A DNA stretch of 36,471 bases from Bacteroidota bacterium (GCA_003151815.1 PLYN01000051.1:1-36471); one strand, 5' to 3'. Positions 7,820 to 16,360 are shown, counted from the stretch's first letter. Notes: generated by a model not told the origin, from the letters alone. Numbers and translations are program-made.

Positions 7820-10315
7820 TTAATTAAGTTCGTAAACTGATAAATTTTCCTGACTACTTTCTATTAGAGACGTAACGTCTGATAAAACACCCACGGATTT
7901 TTTCAATGGTTCATAGTTAGAAAACATGCCATTTTTAAAAACAAAAAACTCCTCTGTTTCAGGATTAACTGCAACTAAATTAACCCATTCATTATTAAAC
8001 CATTCATACATTTCCGGCAATTTTTGAATGGTTTCTAACACCACATTTGGAAAATGTTCAACAATAATAAGCAAACGAATAGGATCGTGTATTTCTATCA
8101 TTTGACTTGGGAGCCCGGGTCGTAAGTCGCCATCAGCACCGTTGGCAACACCAAAAAGTCCCATCACATTATGCGGTAATTTTGTGCCTGCACCCAATTT
8201 TTGGTTATCAACTCTTGAGAAAAAATATTCGAGATTAATACCACCGCAAACAGGTCCGAGAGGTTTCATGATTCCAAAAAGCAGTTTGCCTTCCGGATCA
8301 ATAGTGTAATCATACGAATTCATAAATGCCCGTCTGTCTAAAAATAAATTTTTCGTTAATCCTCTTCTTCCCACAATACAAAGCGTATTGGTAGCATGGT
8401 TGTATTCAGGACGAGGTTCGAATAATGAAACAGACCTTATTTTAAGTTTTTCATGAATTTTTTCAGGACTTAATTTAGTATTGATTGACTCAAACCTTCT
8501 TGATCTTTCTTTTGAATTTATATCCAAGGCTTTGGAAAAAATCAGTTCGTTTTTATGATGACTTTCTAAGTTTTTAGGAGAAAGAGAATTTTCATCAAAA
8601 AAAACAATTTCATCACGGGTTGTATCGTGCAAACCTCCTACAAATTGAGTTTCTGTTGGAATTTCTAAACCTCTTGATTTAAGCACAGATCGAACATCCG
8701 GGTGGTTTGCCATAAAACTAACAACTCTGGCATTCACTGAACCTGGTCTGCCCGAACATGCACCACAATCATAACCGGCATAGTAGGTATTATTTACGCT
8801 GCTTGCACCGTGCCCAATAACATAAACAACAGGAGCAAAATCTTTTACCAGCCCGATACTTTTTAATAAACCTTCTACACGGTTAGCCATTTCTTCAATA
8901 GTAAAGCCTATTTGAAGTTCATTTTCAATATCCGTAACATTATTGTTTTGAATGGTTAGTTTAGAAAATTTATCCATATGAGCGAATGAAGATGCCGTAG
9001 CAGGACTCATGGAAGGCTTGAAAATATTAATAAATAATCGGAAAGCTGACCAAAATCCTAATGTTTGAGCAATGATCCAGCCACGAAAAAGTGAATGAGT
9101 TTGTTTTGTAAAATGAACATCTTTCTTTCTCTTGCTATTGGTTTCAAGTTCTTTTATTAAATATTTTGGCGTAACCGGTGCAGGACAAAGTTTGGTGTAA
9201 AATTTTCCATGTTCCGGTTGAAAGAAAAACTCAACACCGAAAAACCCAGGCGTACCAAAGGTTTCGCAGGATGAATCAAATTTTTCAAGATAACGTCTGA
9301 AAGAACATTCCCTGTCATCAAGGCAAAACATTGCTTGAAAACTCTTGTTTGCAATTGCATTGTTTGATTTTTTTTCTGTTTTAATACCTGCGAGAACCTC
9401 ATCATAATACGTCCATTCAAAAGCATCTTGCCAAATTAAATAAACCTCGTCCAACTCTGTTTTAGGCACTTCCTCAAAAAGGTCAATTGGTTTGTTATTT
9501 ATTCTATTAGCAAGGGGTGTCCATATTTCTCCAAATTTATTATCCAACGCATCGATTTCTAATAACAGTTCGAAAACAATTAAATCGTGTAGTGAAATTT
9601 TTTTGCGATCTAATAAACTTTGAGGTTGATCTTCTATTGCCGAAACCATTCCAGACCATCCCTGATGAGCAAATTGCTGGTCAAAAAGATATTGTTCATA
9701 AAACGATTCATCGCCAACTACCAGTTCCAGTAATGCTTTTATTTCACAAGTGTTATTTAATAAAAGTTTTCTTACTCTTTCCGATTTAAAAAAACTGGTA
9801 AAACTATTTCGTTCCATCTCCCTGATAGAATCAAGAAAACCTTTGTGCGAAACCGGGAAGTTCCATATCGAAATCCCCTGATCGAGATAACTGCAAAGAA
9901 TTCTGAAAAGAATTGGCTGTATCAATAAATCCAAATCTATGTGATATTCATTTTTCCAATAGGATCTCATTAAGCCTATTCTTGGCTCAATCTCGGTATT
10001 GTATTTTTTAGAAACAAGATGCCCCATCCATTCATTAAAATGTTCGGAACCTTTTCTTTCTAATACCATTTTTTCAAGAATATCCTTTCGGATATGATGA
10101 GATTTATAAAGTTTCCTGAATTCATCTAATGAAAGAGATACTTTATAACCAAACATTTTTGACGCATTGCGAGTAGCATCGTAGAATTTCAAATTCTGAA
10201 ATGCATGTAATGTATTATGATGAATAAAATCTTTTAGAGGAGCCTGCGCCGGTAAAAAGTGTTTTAATTCATGCAACACTTCGTGTTCATCAAAAGAAGA
10301 TTTTTTTGTTTTCAT
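7820..10315 (-). CDS. dabA: DabA (UPF0753/DUF2309), carbonic-anhydrase-like subunit, copy 1
   Basis: Soluble zinc-dependent subunit (831 residues) of the DAB complex, which converts CO2 to bicarbonate at the membrane in an energy-coupled, one-way manner. The proposed zinc/active-site residues are intact: Cys331 and Asp333 in FCLDDRE, His502 in VIGHG and Cys517 in YDCGACSGRPG. Their spacing matches Cys351/Asp353/His524/Cys539 of Halothiobacillus DabA. I chose the ATG at 10315 because the N-terminus then lines up residue for residue with the second copy; the frame opens with a TTG at 10339 that adds eight unlikely residues. It lies directly upstream of dabB. Its paralogue at 11977-14493 is very similar over the whole length. 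Confidence 0.92.
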   Translation of the reverse strand: MKTKKSSFDEHEVLHELKHFLPAQAPLKDFIHHNTLHAFQNLKFYDATRNASKMFGYKVSLSLDEFRKLYKSHHIRKDILEKMVLERKGSEHFNEWMGHLVSKKYNTEIEPRIGLMRSYWKNEYHIDLDLLIQPILFRILCSYLDQGISIWNFPVSHKGFLDSIREMERNSFTSFFKSERVRKLLLNNTCEIKALLELVVGDESFYEQYLFDQQFAHQGWSGMVSAIEDQPQSLLDRKKISLHDLIVFELLLEIDALDNKFGEIWTPLANRINNKPIDLFEEVPKTELDEVYLIWQDAFEWTYYDEVLAGIKTEKKSNNAIANKSFQAMFCLDDRECSFRRYLEKFDSSCETFGTPGFFGVEFFFQPEHGKFYTKLCPAPVTPKYLIKELETNSKRKKDVHFTKQTHSLFRGWIIAQTLGFWSAFRLFINIFKPSMSPATASSFAHMDKFSKLTIQNNNVTDIENELQIGFTIEEMANRVEGLLKSIGLVKDFAPVVYVIGHGASSVNNTYYAGYDCGACSGRPGSVNARVVSFMANHPDVRSVLKSRGLEIPTETQFVGGLHDTTRDEIVFFDENSLSPKNLESHHKNELIFSKALDINSKERSRRFESINTKLSPEKIHEKLKIRSVSLFEPRPEYNHATNTLCIVGRRGLTKNLFLDRRAFMNSYDYTIDPEGKLLFGIMKPLGPVCGGINLEYFFSRVDNQKLGAGTKLPHNVMGLFGVANGADGDLRPGLPSQMIEIHDPIRLLIIVEHFPNVVLETIQKLPEMYEWFNNEWVNLVAVNPETEEFFVFKNGMFSNYEPLKKSVGVLSDVTSLIESSQENLSVYELN

Positions 10316-10389
10316 TATAAATCGTAAAATGTTTGGCAACTATTATAGCAAGCAGTTTAAGCTTGTTTTTATATTTTTAAAAGTAAAAT

Positions 10390-11016
10390 TTATTTAACAG
10401 CTTCATTAAAACTATTGTCATTAACATGTTTTTTGTTATCAGCAGAAATTCTTAAAAGCCCGCTATCAACTTTCGTTGCAATAGTTTTAGCAGTTAAAAG
10501 ATTATTTGAATTCATTAAATCAGACCAAAATTTAATGTTGTCACTAATGCCGGTTTTAATTTGCTCAGTTAATTTTTCGAATGTTTCTTTATTTGCCTCA
10601 ATAGAAGGAGCTGCAAAAGCGGTATATGAATCAATTATAGTTTGCAAAGTTTCTTTAGAAGATGCAGAAGCTGTTTCTAATTCTTTTTTTAATTGTTCTG
10701 TTAAAGGACTGAATGATTTTGTTGCTGTTTCGAATTGTTTAACGATTGTATCAAAATTTGTTTGATTTAATACTGTTAAATCAGCAACTTGTTTGTTTAA
10801 AGATTCCGTTTGTTTTTTTATTTCTTTTGCAAACGCATCTTTATCTGAAAACTTAACAAGGGCAGTTATTGGTTCCATTGTAATTTTCAATAAATTATTA
10901 ATAGATTCAATGTTTTTTTGTAAAATTTCAACCGCTGCTTTACCTGTAGAGTCAAAAGGATTATTTAAGTTATTAGTTCCACTAAATTGTGAAGGTGTAA
11001 AAACTTTGTTAAACAT
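10390..11016 (-). CDS. Phasin-like helical protein (main part of a frameshifted gene)
   Basis: 208 residues from the first ATG of this frame, almost entirely predicted amphipathic helix rich in Lys, Glu, Thr and Ser (for example LLKITMEPITALVKFSDKDAF). This is the style of phasin-family proteins that coat polyhydroxyalkanoate granules or act as helical scaffolds. The natural start is probably not at 11016. In this frame the sequence upstream reads KQQLKIATD into MFNKVF, and joining it to the 39-codon frame at 11031-11150 gives a continuous 253-residue protein. One A appears to be missing from the A-run at 11041-11044. It sits 74 bases upstream of dabA1 on the same strand. Phasin is a fold-level guess, not a family match I can prove. 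Confidence 0.6.
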   Translation of the reverse strand: MFNKVFTPSQFSGTNNLNNPFDSTGKAAVEILQKNIESINNLLKITMEPITALVKFSDKDAFAKEIKKQTESLNKQVADLTVLNQTNFDTIVKQFETATKSFSPLTEQLKKELETASASSKETLQTIIDSYTAFAAPSIEANKETFEKLTEQIKTGISDNIKFWSDLMNSNNLLTAKTIATKVDSGLLRISADNKKHVNDNSFNEAVK

Positions 11017-11030
11017 ATCGGTTGCAATTT

Positions 11031-11150
11031 TTAATTGTTGTTTTGTGTTTCAATTAATTTTGCATTAGTATCTTGCATCCATTGCATGCCTTTAGCTACA
11101 TTTTCTTTATATGTTTCAGCTGTTGCTGTGAAATTGGTTTCTGTTGTCAT
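11031..11150 (-). pseudogene. 5' part of the frameshifted phasin-like gene
   Basis: A 39-codon frame starts at the ATG at 11150, encodes an amphipathic helix (ENVAKGMQWMQDTNAKLIET), then runs into a TAA just after the A-run at 11041-11044. Adding one A restores E-T-Q-K-Q-Q-L-K-I-A-T-D and joins it to the downstream frame at 11016. It could be a true inactivating mutation, programmed frameshifting, or a homopolymer sequencing error. Few other genes in the window look damaged, so an error is quite possible. Confidence 0.6.
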
Positions 11151-11319
11151 TTGGTTTATATGTTTTTAGTTTAGTAATTTTTCGATTTTATAACCGAGAA
11201 CAATGTTAAATAAATTCAATTAGAAATTCACATTGTTAGAAAATTTGAATAACTAATTATTGCTTTTGATAAAACAATAAAGACAATTAATAATTAATTG
11301 ATTTGTATAATTAAGTGGA

Positions 11320-11673
11320 TTAGATACGAAAATTACAAACCGAAATATAAATTGGGTTTGTTTGTTTTTCTACTAAAAAATGAGAAGTGTATTCTGTAGA
11401 ACGATTTTTTTCAAATCGAGAATTAGAGATAAGATCAGGTATCAAATTTGCCCAGGTTTTAAAATCTTTAAAAGTTTCACTTTTATTTTCCTCAAATAAA
11501 ATATTACTGTAAGCGACATTTTGTTCATTACCTGATAATGAAAAGTGCTTTGATATTTTGAAATTCGTTTTTAAAACGGGATTATTTATATTTTGATAAA
11601 CACCGGCACTTAATGATACCAGCATGCAAAAGGAAAAGAATGAAGTATAATATATGAAGATTTTTGATTTCAT
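11320..11673 (-). CDS. Small secreted or membrane-anchored protein of unknown function
   Basis: I do not recognise this protein. From the ATG at 11673 it has 117 residues and starts with a short basic end and a hydrophobic stretch (IFIYYTSFFSFCMLVSLSAGV, about residues 5-25) that reads as a signal peptide or single membrane anchor. The rest is polar, with KHFSLSGNEQNVAYSNILFE and a Phe/Trp-containing segment, and no known motif. An upstream Met at 11733 is in frame but would hide the signal. A TAnnTTTG box ends 8 bases before the chosen ATG, which supports this start. It lies between dabA2 and the phasin-like gene, so it may belong to the carbon-uptake locus. Confidence 0.5.
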   Translation of the reverse strand: MKSKIFIYYTSFFSFCMLVSLSAGVYQNINNPVLKTNFKISKHFSLSGNEQNVAYSNILFEENKSETFKDFKTWANLIPDLISNSRFEKNRSTEYTSHFLVEKQTNPIYISVCNFRI

Positions 11674-11681
11674 TTCAATAA

Positions 11682-11689
11682 CAAAAGTA
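11682..11689 (-). promoter_or_regulatory. TAnnTTTG -7 box before the small secreted protein
   Basis: On the minus strand the bases read TACTTTTG, matching the Bacteroidota -7 consensus. The ATG follows after 8 bases, so the transcript would have a very short leader. I saw no good -33 TTG at the expected distance. Confidence 0.4.
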
Positions 11690-11897
11690 TTAAAATAGTA
11701 AAACCAATTTCTGTTCTCTTTTGCATTTAACATTTTTTATGAAATTCTAACAACTTTTAATTAAGCTCGGGCCGTTTCTTTTTCCATTGTAAATAAACAA
11801 AAATGATATTTTTTTTACCGAGAAGCGAAACAAAATCATTGTCCGTATTTCCTGTTTTTAGATTACGCTTAAAGCACAATCATTATCGCCCAATAAT

Positions 11898-11926
11898 ATC
11901 TATCGCCCCGTGCCGGGGCGATAGAT
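11898..11926. repeat. Perfect 13-bp palindrome with 3-base loop
   Basis: The arms ATCTATCGCCCCG and CGGGGCGATAGAT flank TGC. The stem is far richer in G+C than its surroundings and lies 51 bases downstream of the dabA2 stop. There is no clear T-run on either side, so it could be a weak terminator, an RNA-stabilising hairpin that tunes dabA2 against the downstream genes, or a REP-like element. Confidence 0.6.
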
Positions 11927-11976
11927 CATAGGCTAATTAAAGATACTGGTAAAAAAATGCTGGGCTATCTATTATT

Positions 11977-14493
11977 TTAAAAGACTAGAACGGGAATGTT
12001 CTCTTTAGTGGATTCGAACAATGGCATTATATGTACTGCTTTTTTAATCACTTTCTCTAAAGGTTGGTAATCATTGAAATTACCGTCTTTGAAATGATGA
12101 AATCCTTCACTTTTAAAATAATGGAACCCTTCTACTTCAGGATTAATAACAATAAGATGAATCCATTCATTGATAAACCATTCGTATGTCTCCGGATTTG
12201 CTTTAATTGTTTTCAATACCACATCAGGAAAATGCTCAACAATCATAAGTAAACGAACAGGATCATGAACTTCTATCATTTGTTTTGGAAGGCCAGGTCT
12301 CAAATCACCTTCAATGCCATTTGCAATACCAAAAAGTCCCATTACATTATGCGGAAGTTTTGTCCCTGCACCCAGTTTTTGATTATCAACCGTTGAGAAA
12401 TAATATCCCAGATTAATCCCTCCACAAACAGGAGCGGCAGCTTTCATAATATTTAAAAGATATTTTCCATCCGGATCAATTTTATAATTGTATGAATTCA
12501 GGAATGCACGCCTGTCTAAAAATAAATCTTTGGTTAAACTTCTTCTGCCAATAATACATAGCGAATTGGTTGCATGGTCAAGTTCAGGGCGTGGTTCAAA
12601 TATAGAAACAGATCTGGTTCTGATTTTATCATGAATTTTTTCAGGACTCAACTTTGTATTAATTGATTCAAACCTTCTTGATCTTTCTTTTGCATTAAAG
12701 TCTAAAGCATTTTTAAACGTTAATTGATTTTCCTGATGCGTTATAACATTTTCCGGAGAAAGTATATTTTCATCAAAAAAGATAATATCATCACGGGTTG
12801 TATCATGCAATGCACCTACAAACTGTGTTTCCTCAGGTATATATAAATCTTTGGATCTTAAAATTTCTCTCACTTTCGGATGATTTGCCATGTGAGAAAC
12901 TACTCTCGCATTTACAGAGCCGGGTCTGCAAGAACAAGCTCCACAATCCATAGTGGCATAATATGGATTATTTGCGCTGCTGGAACCGTGCCCGATCACA
13001 TAAATAATGGGAGCGAAATCTTTAACAAGTCCGATACTTTTTAAAAGACCTTCAACACGCTGTGCCATCTCTTCTAAATCAAAACCAATTTGCAAACCAT
13101 TTTCTACATTTTTTTTATCTTTATTTTCAATGATCAATTGTGATGATTTATCCATGTGTTTCACTGATGAAACGGAAGTAGAGTTTACAGAAGGTTTAAA
13201 AACATTGAGAAATAAATTAGCTGCAGACCAAAATCCCACGGTTTGGGAATTTAGCCAACCACCTACAAGTCCGTGTGTATTTTTTGATAAATGAATATTA
13301 TTTTTAACGGTAGATTTCCCTTCAACCTCTTTAATTAAATATTTTGGAGTAAGGGGTTCCGGACATTGTTTGGTATAGAATTTTCCATTGATAGGCTGAA
13401 AGTAAAACTCAACATTAAAAAAGCCAGGCGTACCAAATGTTTCACAGCCATTATCCAAATCTTCAACATAATGTCTGAATGAAATTTCCCTATCATCTAT
13501 ACAAAATAATGCCTGAAAAGTTTTATCATATTTATAACCAGATTTTGGTTTTTCAGTTTTGATACCGGCAAGTACTTGGTCATAATGGCTCCATTCAAAA
13601 GCTTCTTGCCAAATTGCATAAACCTCATCTAATTCTGTTATAGGAACTTCCGCAAACAAATCAATTGGTTTATTTTCTATTCTGCTCGCAAGAGGTGCCC
13701 ACACTTTTCCAAATTTATTATCCAATGCATCAATTTCTAATAAGAGTTCAAAAATAATTAAATCCTGAAGTGTTATTTTTTTATTATCCAATAAACTCTG
13801 AGGTTGATCTTCAATTTTAGAAACCATACCGGACCATCCCTGATGAGAAAATTGTTGATCAAAAAGATATTGTTCATAAAATGATTTATCGCCAACAATT
13901 ATCCCAAGTAAATCGGTTATCTCACAATCTCCAACTAAAAGAAGTGTTTTTACTCTGTCTGATTTAAAAAAGCTTGTATAACTGTTTCGTTCCATTTCTC
14001 TGATAGAATCGAGAAAACCTTTATGAGAAACCGGAAAATTCCAAATTGAAATCCCCTGATCAAGATAACTGCAAAGAATTCTAAAAAGAATTGGTTGTAC
14101 AATTAAATCCAAATCTATATGATATTCACTTTTCCAATTCGACCTGATTAAGCCTATTCTGGAATTATGTGCAGTATCATATTCTTTAAAAAGAATTTTT
14201 TCCATCCAAACCATTGAATTTTTCTCTCCTTTTCTTTCAACAATAATTTTTTCAAGAACATCTTTTCCGATACGTCGGGAGTTGTAGAGGTCTCGGTATT
14301 CTTTTATTGTCAGATAAACTTTGTATCCAAATAGCTTGGATGCTTTGTTGAGGGCGTTGTGAAATTTTAAATTCTGAAAACCCTGCAATGTATTTTGAAA
14401 AACAAAATCCTTTAAAGGAGCCTGTGCGGGCAGAAAACGTTTTAAGTGACAGAGAACCTGGTTCTCATTGAAATAAGTTTCTAGTGTTTCCAT
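11977..14493 (-). CDS. dabA: DabA (UPF0753/DUF2309), copy 2
   Basis: Second full-length DabA of 838 residues, closely similar to the copy at 7820-10315 from the first residues (FLPAQAPLKDF) to the end. The active-site set is intact with identical numbering: Cys331 and Asp333 (FCIDDRE), His502 (VIGHG) and Cys517 (MDCGACSCRPG). One visible difference is an extra Cys in the last motif, where copy 1 has Gly (CGACSC versus CGACSG). There is no second dabB in the window, so this copy probably shares the DabB encoded downstream or acts as an alternative subunit. It is the first gene of the minus-strand block and has its own likely promoter. Confidence 0.92.
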   Translation of the reverse strand: METLETYFNENQVLCHLKRFLPAQAPLKDFVFQNTLQGFQNLKFHNALNKASKLFGYKVYLTIKEYRDLYNSRRIGKDVLEKIIVERKGEKNSMVWMEKILFKEYDTAHNSRIGLIRSNWKSEYHIDLDLIVQPILFRILCSYLDQGISIWNFPVSHKGFLDSIREMERNSYTSFFKSDRVKTLLLVGDCEITDLLGIIVGDKSFYEQYLFDQQFSHQGWSGMVSKIEDQPQSLLDNKKITLQDLIIFELLLEIDALDNKFGKVWAPLASRIENKPIDLFAEVPITELDEVYAIWQEAFEWSHYDQVLAGIKTEKPKSGYKYDKTFQALFCIDDREISFRHYVEDLDNGCETFGTPGFFNVEFYFQPINGKFYTKQCPEPLTPKYLIKEVEGKSTVKNNIHLSKNTHGLVGGWLNSQTVGFWSAANLFLNVFKPSVNSTSVSSVKHMDKSSQLIIENKDKKNVENGLQIGFDLEEMAQRVEGLLKSIGLVKDFAPIIYVIGHGSSSANNPYYATMDCGACSCRPGSVNARVVSHMANHPKVREILRSKDLYIPEETQFVGALHDTTRDDIIFFDENILSPENVITHQENQLTFKNALDFNAKERSRRFESINTKLSPEKIHDKIRTRSVSIFEPRPELDHATNSLCIIGRRSLTKDLFLDRRAFLNSYNYKIDPDGKYLLNIMKAAAPVCGGINLGYYFSTVDNQKLGAGTKLPHNVMGLFGIANGIEGDLRPGLPKQMIEVHDPVRLLMIVEHFPDVVLKTIKANPETYEWFINEWIHLIVINPEVEGFHYFKSEGFHHFKDGNFNDYQPLEKVIKKAVHIMPLFESTKENIPVLVF

Positions 14494-14541
14494 TTGGTTG
14501 TTTTTTTATGATTTATAAATACTTCTACCATTAATTCGATA

Positions 14542-14549
14542 CAAAGATA
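14542..14549 (-). promoter_or_regulatory. TAnnTTTG -7 box for dabA2
   Basis: The minus strand reads TATCTTTG, 48 bases before the dabA2 ATG. No convincing -33 TTG at 19-21 bases was seen. Confidence 0.45.
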
Positions 14550-14622
14550 AATGGCTATATCCTAATGATTATATGGGATACAACATTTAAAAACAAATTT
14601 TTAATACATAGTTTTTTATTTA

Positions 14623-14657
14623 AAAAAGCGGAAATTATATTGCTAAAAAGCGGAAAT
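14623..14657. repeat. 13-base direct repeat with 22-base period
   Basis: AAAAAGCGGAAAT occurs at 14623-14635 and again at 14645-14657. The start-to-start distance of 22 bases is about two helical turns, which would put two bound regulators on the same DNA face. It lies about 75-110 bases upstream of the dabA2 -7 box. Confidence 0.45.
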
Positions 14658-14777
14658 ATTTTTAGACTAGTTGTTGTTAAAGAAATTGCGGATCATTAAA
14701 AAACCTTCAGATAGAATGCTTTTGAGAAAAATGACAACTATCAGATTAGTTTATTTACAAAACTTAACATTTGAAAG

Positions 14778-14785
14778 TATATTTG
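14778..14785 (+). promoter_or_regulatory. TAnnTTTG -7 box for the YdjM-like gene
   Basis: The bases read TATATTTG, ending 15 bases before the ATG at 14801. No -33 element was clear. Confidence 0.4.
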
Positions 14786-14800
14786 TTAAAATAATTTGAA

Positions 14801-15811
14801 ATGGATTCGATCACACATATTGTTTTAGGCGCTGCTATTGGCGAAGCCATACTTGGCAAAAAAATTGGCAGGATGGCAATGTTATGGGGTGCCCTTGCAG
14901 ATACCATTCCTGATTTTGATGTGTTTGCCGCGCCATGCTATACCCATGCGCAACAATTAATGGTGCATCGCGGTATCACGCATTCCATTTTTTTTGTTGT
15001 AGTAATGTCACCAATATTGGGTTGGCTATTGAGTAAATGGTTTAAGAAGACCGATATCAGTTGGAAAAGTTGGACATCATTATTTTTCTGGGGCTTATTT
15101 TCACACATTGTTATTGATGCATTGACATGTTATGGTACCGGTTGGTTTGAGCCATTCAGCAGCTACCGCGTATCTTTCAATACTATTTTTGTAGCTGACC
15201 CATTTTACACCATCCCGTTTTTAATTTGTGTTTTGATCGCTTTGATCGCAAAAAATGGCTCTCCCGAAAGAGTAAAATGGAACAAGACCGGCCTGATCAT
15301 CAGCTCACTTTATTTGATTTTTACCGTTATAAACAAATGGCATATCCATGATAAAATGCAACGATCTATCGTAGAAAAAAATATACACACTACCGATCTC
15401 GTTATTACTCCCACTCCATTGAATAATTTTTTGTGGATGGCGTATGCAGCCGATTCAAGTGGTTTTTGGTTCGGTTATTATTCCATATTTGATAAAAAAA
15501 ATGATATAGATTATTTTCATGTAGATCAAAACAATGATCTCCTTGCTCCCTATAAAAATGATCCATCTGTAAAAATTCTGAAGCAGTTTTCTCAGGGTTA
15601 TTATTGCATCAATAAAGACAAAGAGGATGTGTATTTTAACGATATACGCTTTGGACAAATAGGAGGATGGGATAAACCTACTGACGCTTTTGTGTTTTCA
15701 TTTAAGTTAAATAAAAATGCGGATAATTCAACAGCTTTAAATAGAACTAAATTTAAAGGATTCTATTCTGATGCCATCTCATCTTTGGTTAACCGGATAA
15801 AAGGGAAATAA
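14801..15811 (+). CDS. YdjM/DUF457-family membrane-bound metal-dependent hydrolase
   Basis: Membrane protein of 336 residues of the YdjM (LexA-regulated, membrane-bound metal-dependent hydrolase) family, whose substrate is unknown. Metal-ligand motifs are visible in order: His6 in DSITHIVLG, ADTIPDFDVF near 33-42, HRGITHS near 56-62, and SHIVIDALTCYGTGWFEPF near 107-125. Four or five hydrophobic segments fill the first 190 residues. The C-terminal 140 residues are polar and longer than in short family members such as E. coli YdjM. It is transcribed away from dabA2 and converges on the DUF983 gene, so it is probably monocistronic. Confidence 0.85.
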   Translation: MDSITHIVLGAAIGEAILGKKIGRMAMLWGALADTIPDFDVFAAPCYTHAQQLMVHRGITHSIFFVVVMSPILGWLLSKWFKKTDISWKSWTSLFFWGLFSHIVIDALTCYGTGWFEPFSSYRVSFNTIFVADPFYTIPFLICVLIALIAKNGSPERVKWNKTGLIISSLYLIFTVINKWHIHDKMQRSIVEKNIHTTDLVITPTPLNNFLWMAYAADSSGFWFGYYSIFDKKNDIDYFHVDQNNDLLAPYKNDPSVKILKQFSQGYYCINKDKEDVYFNDIRFGQIGGWDKPTDAFVFSFKLNKNADNSTALNRTKFKGFYSDAISSLVNRIKGK

Positions 15812-15832
15812 ATAAAGAAAAATTTTGAGAAA

Positions 15833-16213
15833 TTAATTCCGCTTCAATTCCTTATAACGCACAAATATATTGATCCAAACAAGGCGTGAAAGTCTATAAA
15901 AAATTGGCATGAATAATAATTGTAAAATTGCAAATGTTATTAAAAATGTAATTTCTGTAAAATTCATAAGGACACACATTACAATAAACAGCGCTATCCC
16001 AAAAGCCACTGTTAATCCATAACTGGCGAACATAGCACCATAATAATAACCCGTTTCACGTTCGAAATCTTCCCCACAAACTGTACATTTTTTGTACATC
16101 TTATCAAACTTTTTTAAGTTATAAGGATTGTTTGTTTCATAAAAGTCCCCTTCGTGACAACGAGGGCATTTTGCTTTTATGACGCTGTAAAGTATGGTTT
16201 CTTTATACGACAT
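15833..16213 (-). CDS. DUF983 family membrane protein
   Basis: 126 residues from the ATG at 16213; an earlier in-frame start at 16303 adds a poorly conserved-looking leader. An N-terminal pair of zinc-ribbon knuckles (CPRCHEG and CTVCGEDFE) is followed by ETGYYYGAMFASYG and two hydrophobic helices, which is the complete DUF983 layout. The function of the family is not known. It converges with the YdjM-like gene, whose stop is 21 bases away, and is divergent from the ABC-F gene. Confidence 0.85.
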   Translation of the reverse strand: MSYKETILYSVIKAKCPRCHEGDFYETNNPYNLKKFDKMYKKCTVCGEDFERETGYYYGAMFASYGLTVAFGIALFIVMCVLMNFTEITFLITFAILQLLFMPIFYRLSRLVWINIFVRYKELKRN

Positions 16214-16352
16214 GAGGATGCTTATTTTCATAAAGGTAATCAACGATACATCGCAATAAATAATAAAATTATATAACGCATGCAATTTTGACGTTTTAAT
16301 CAAAAACCTAAATTATCACTTACATCTCAATAGATTGAGCCTAAATTTTACC

Positions 16353-16360
16353 TACCTTTG
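16353..16360 (+). promoter_or_regulatory. TAnnTTTG -7 box for the ABC-F gene
   Basis: The bases read TACCTTTG, 19 bases before the ATG at 16380. The box lies downstream of an alternative in-frame TTG at 16335 and so argues against that earlier start. Confidence 0.5.

Larger units (their letters stand above)
14494..14800. promoter_or_regulatory. Divergent control region between dabA2 and the YdjM-like gene
   Basis: This 307-base AT-rich gap has no gene. It holds a -7 box for each direction (14542-14549 minus, 14778-14785 plus) and a 13-base direct repeat at 14623-14657 between them. Confidence 0.5.

Noticed and set aside
10316-10339. TTG start for dabA1 at 10339
   Set aside because: The ATG at 10315 gives an N-terminus that aligns exactly with the second DabA copy.
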